From a bacterium (lineage in GTDB: Bacteria; Patescibacteriota; Microgenomatia; UBA1406; GWC2-37-13): a stretch of 64,000 bases of DNA. Below are positions 61,616-64,000 of this stretch, piece after piece. The stretch spans positions 463,783-527,782 of the forward strand of contig JAKBEU010000001.1 of the NCBI GenBank assembly GCA_021833625.1. The letters run 5' to 3'. The notes under the pieces were generated by a model that was given only the letters and a program-made list of their open reading frames with translations, made no database searches and was not told the DNA's origin. Positions within the stretch are counted from its first letter, which is position 1; each line of letters opens with the position of its first letter. A program made the position numbers and the translations under genes.

Positions 61616-62175
61616 GTTGCATCGGCATTAGCTTTTGGGTCTGACTTTTTTGTGATGGCTTCAAAATAATACCATTTCTTTTGGTCATTACAATAGAGCA
61701 TCGCAGTTCTTCCGATGTAAGCGATTTGATCGTCAAGACAGATGCCGTATTGGAGTCTATCGTTCAGGTATCCCGTTATTATCGTTGCCCCTAATCCATT
61801 GGAAAGAGACGTTTCTTTTACGACGGGTTTAAATTTATCTTCACAAACAATTTCATTGGAAAGTACTCCAGGATAGGGAGAACGCGCAACTTCAAAAAGA
61901 CCTTGAAGCTGCATCACTTTTGCCTGTGTGAACCGCTCAGCAACGTCCTGAGTAGGCGCAAGATATGCTTCGAGTCGAACATGTATCGATCCTTTCGTCA
62001 GGGTACCACTGTAGCTTATGTTTGTATTTTCTACTTGCTCTATTTCCCTAAAGTTCTGTCTATCTGCGAATGACAGACAGGCATATCCCCTACAGGAATT
62101 GCGGAAGAATAGCAATAAGCTCCCAGTAACTACGATTACTAATAACCCCATAAATACGAATGATATTTTTTTCAT
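61576..62175 (-). CDS. Membrane-anchored protein of unknown function
   Basis: 199 residues from ATG 62175, chosen because TATAAT ends 6 bases upstream (62187-62182). One TM helix (ISFVFMGLLVIVVTGSLLLFF), then a small extracytoplasmic domain with several Cys (CRGYACLSF, YGICLDD, LYCNDQKK, LKCQK). Layout is like the 165-residue protein at 22200 (TM plus Cys-containing domain). It overlaps the phosphodiesterase gene by 40 bp at the 3' end. Confidence 0.6.
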   Translation of the reverse strand: MKKISFVFMGLLVIVVTGSLLLFFRNSCRGYACLSFADRQNFREIEQVENTNISYSGTLTKGSIHVRLEAYLAPTQDVAERFTQAKVMQLQGLFEVARSPYPGVLSNEIVCEDKFKPVVKETSLSNGLGATIITGYLNDRLQYGICLDDQIAYIGRTAMLYCNDQKKWYYFEAITKKSDPKANADATHLIQSLKCQKPF

Positions 62176-62181
62176 AACTTC

Positions 62182-62189
62182 ATTATACT
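62182..62189. promoter_or_regulatory. Shared divergent -10 element
   Basis: ATTATACT: minus strand reads TATAAT (62187-62182), 6 bases before ATG 62175; plus strand reads TATACT (62184-62189), 13 bases before ATG 62203. One AT-rich core thus serves both genes. Confidence 0.45.
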
Positions 62190-62202
62190 TAATAGCACAA
62201 CT

Positions 62203-63699
62203 ATGGAGCCAAAAAGAGAAATATTGATTGTATTTGTTGTCTTTTTGTTTTTTCAAGTGATTTTGCTGTCTTTCAAGATTCTGGACTATCCCCTACTTGG
62301 GAATTTACTTATAAATAGGATTGTAGGACATTCTACCTGCAAGGATTGTAATGTCATCCTCATCTCGCTTGATACATTAAGTGCAAATCATCTTCCCTGT
62401 TATGGATATAAAAGAAATACAGCCCCTAATTTGTGCAAGTTTGGAGAGGATAATATCATGTTCACAAACTCATTTTCGAATGCAAGTTCGACACTTCCTA
62501 GCCATGTTTCTATCTTTACTGGTACCTATCCGAATCAGCATAAGGTAGAACCTTCCGAAAGGAGAAGTCTCCCCTCAAGTTTTCCATTTTTACCCGAGAT
62601 ATTACAAAAAAATGGATATAAAACATATCTTTATATGCCAACAAACGATCCTAACCTACCCATTGATCTTGTATATAATCGAGGAATAGATGAAATTACT
62701 TATGCGTTCCATCTAAAAATAGATTGGACAGATGGACTCACAAAATTGAGAGAAAACAATGCAAAAGGTCAAAAAACTTTCCTTTTCCTCCACACGTATT
62801 GGGTACATGCACCCTATCTTTTAGAAAATCAACAAAGAAAGATTTTTACTGAAAATGATAAAAAATTTTATTTTTCAGAAACACAAGAACAAGTTAATGC
62901 GTGTACATCTTCATTCATTGACTATTTAGGAAAATCATTGAATCAAGATCTTGAAACGAGTACTTTTTCTGGCAGTGAAAAACAAAAGGAACAATACGAA
63001 GACTTATATAAAGAACTTCTTCAATCTTTAGAGCGCGGAACAGAAATACAATTCTGCAATGCTAAAGAGCATACAGAACTCTTAAATCCATATCATGCGG
63101 GCTATTACCAAAGCCTACTCGAGACAAATACTCCTGAAAACATAAATCATTTACGCAATTTATATGATTCCAAAATAGTTGAACTTGATGAGTATTTAAA
63201 AAATGCATTTGCCTTTATTCAGAATTCAGAACTCAAAAAAAATACGATAATTATTGTCACGGCAGATCATGGGGAAGAGTTTATGGAGCATGGACACTTT
63301 GAGCACGTTAATAATCTTTATGATACCCTTCTTAAGGTCCCGCTAATGATGTATATTCCAGGTCAAAAAGACAAAAAAATAGAACAGTTGGCTCAGAGCA
63401 TTGATATTGTCCCCACGTTGCTTAATATACTTAAATTGAAGAGTCACTACACTTTTCCAGGATCTGACTTGTTGATGAAGAATGTTGCTAACATTGTAAA
63501 ATATATAGCGGCACAGGATTGGGGAAGTAAAAGTGGAACGATTCGGGACAATGAATGGAAACTGTTCTATCAAATTAAAGATGGAGCGCCTGTTGGAGTT
63601 CATCTTTTCAACTATAAGAAAGACCCGCAGGAAAAAAATGATGTTATTTTTATCAACCCCACCATTGTTGAAAGATTGTTGAAAAATATTCCGAAATAG
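62203..63699 (+). CDS. Sulfatase-like hydrolase/transferase (alkaline phosphatase superfamily)
   Basis: 498 residues. N-terminal TM (LIVFVVFLFFQVILLSFKIL), then CKDCNVILISLDTLSANHLP (metal Asp), CYGYKRNTAPNLCKF, nucleophile region SSTLPSHVSIFTGTYPNQHK and metal site VTADHGEEFMEHGHFEH. The sulfatase Cys/Ser-x-Pro-x-Arg is here T-L-P-S-H, so formylglycine conversion cannot occur; a Thr nucleophile as in phosphoglycerol or phosphoethanolamine transferases is likely. A tandem paralogue follows. It faces the outside of the cell. Confidence 0.82.
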   Translation: MEPKREILIVFVVFLFFQVILLSFKILDYPLLGNLLINRIVGHSTCKDCNVILISLDTLSANHLPCYGYKRNTAPNLCKFGEDNIMFTNSFSNASSTLPSHVSIFTGTYPNQHKVEPSERRSLPSSFPFLPEILQKNGYKTYLYMPTNDPNLPIDLVYNRGIDEITYAFHLKIDWTDGLTKLRENNAKGQKTFLFLHTYWVHAPYLLENQQRKIFTENDKKFYFSETQEQVNACTSSFIDYLGKSLNQDLETSTFSGSEKQKEQYEDLYKELLQSLERGTEIQFCNAKEHTELLNPYHAGYYQSLLETNTPENINHLRNLYDSKIVELDEYLKNAFAFIQNSELKKNTIIIVTADHGEEFMEHGHFEHVNNLYDTLLKVPLMMYIPGQKDKKIEQLAQSIDIVPTLLNILKLKSHYTFPGSDLLMKNVANIVKYIAAQDWGSKSGTIRDNEWKLFYQIKDGAPVGVHLFNYKKDPQEKNDVIFINPTIVERLLKNIPK

Positions 63700-63722
63700 C
63701 CATAGAGGATAGGTTCCCGCTG

Positions 63723-63728
63723 TATACT
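63723..63728 (+). promoter_or_regulatory. -10 element of the last gene
   Basis: TATACT ends 6 bases before ATG 63735. Confidence 0.45.
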
Positions 63729-63734
63729 GTAGGT

Positions 63735-64000
63735 ATGTTTCATAAGAAAAAATATGTAACGGTTGGATTGGCAATAGCTGCGACTATTGGAGTTCTCATT
63801 TCTGTTAAACTCATTTTTTTTTCACACCCCGTCTGTAAAGATTGCAATGTCATTCTTATCTCACTTGACACACTGAGTGCAAATCATCTTCCCTGCTATG
63901 GCTATAACCGTAATACGGCTCCAAACCTGTGCAAGTTTGGAGAGGATAATATCATGTTTACGAATATGTATGCAAATGCCTCATGGACACTTCCGAGTCA
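63735..64000 (+). CDS. Sulfatase-like paralogue, 3' truncated by window
   Basis: The first 88 residues are visible: TM helix (VTVGLAIAATIGVLISVKLI), then CKDCNVILISLDTLSANHLP, CYGYNRNTAPNLCKF and NASWTLPS, nearly the same as the gene before it. A 31-base stretch (tgtgcaagtttggagaggat and on) is identical in both, so this is a recent tandem duplication. The same Thr nucleophile position is seen. Confidence 0.8.
   Translation, partial: MFHKKKYVTVGLAIAATIGVLISVKLIFFSHPVCKDCNVILISLDTLSANHLPCYGYNRNTAPNLCKFGEDNIMFTNMYANASWTLPS

Noticed and set aside
1..64000. tRNA, rRNA, tmRNA, SRP RNA, RNase P RNA, integrase or transposase genes
   Set aside because: All gaps were read on both strands. No T-arm/anticodon pattern, no rRNA-like block and no mobile-element enzyme was seen. 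The only mobile-like sequence is the two-copy palindromic element.

Overview
The window reads as a compact chromosome segment of a Candidate Phyla Radiation (Patescibacteria) bacterium, most likely of the Microgenomates type. The grounds are gene density, a giant LamG/glycine-rich surface protein, several O-antigen-ligase/TPR membrane proteins, many CPR-style proteins of unknown function, and an rpsF-ssb-rpsR operon with no rplI after it. TGA ends many genes, so the code is standard. The phylum is an inference from gene content; no rRNA or tRNA gene was seen.

Layout. 1-13.9 kb: surface genes (secreted proteins, an O-antigen-ligase-like protein, a pilin-like protein, a 3095-residue LamG protein, a LysM/M23 peptidase). 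13.9-19.3 kb: second ligase/TPR protein, thioredoxin reductase with a CsoR-type repressor, a sugar-phosphate transferase, Rho. 19.6-24.5 kb: ABC exporter behind an 11-codon upstream frame, fmt, and a beta-carbonic-anhydrase-like protein. 24.5-32.2 kb (minus): tgt, queA, a secreted protein, thyA-folA, a dUTPase-like enzyme, a second carbonic-anhydrase-like protein. 32.3-41.3 kb: glycosyltransferases, tatD, S41 protease, rpsF-ssb-rpsR. 41.3-49.6 kb: TrmB-like regulator, Nudix, pgk, folC, gap, fba, HIT. 49.6-54.5 kb: pilus-like and secreted proteins, a third ligase/TPR protein and a 47-codon gene. 54.5-64 kb: HD nucleotidase with HTH-like front, sugar epimerase, FlaA1-like dehydratase, GT2-deacetylase fusion, a decayed aminotransferase, and three alkaline-phosphatase-superfamily proteins.

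Expression. The most general signal is that about 20 first-of-operon genes have a -10 hexamer (often extended TGnTATAAT, sometimes with TTGACA 17-18 bp upstream) ending only 6-8 bases before the start codon, so transcription should begin at or next to the A of ATG: leaderless mRNAs. Internal operon genes instead use 4-base ATGA overlaps or a GGAGG. Nine convergent gene pairs abut or overlap by up to 40 bp, leaving no room for intrinsic terminators, which fits reliance on Rho.

Other striking points: a palindromic DNA element inserted in frame in two unrelated genes (tgt and a GT-C glycosyltransferase); a folC whose conserved N-terminus has no ATG/GTG/TTG start and appears to begin with ATA; LamG domains split by glycine-rich modules; and fusions GT2-YdjC and GT-C-DUF192.
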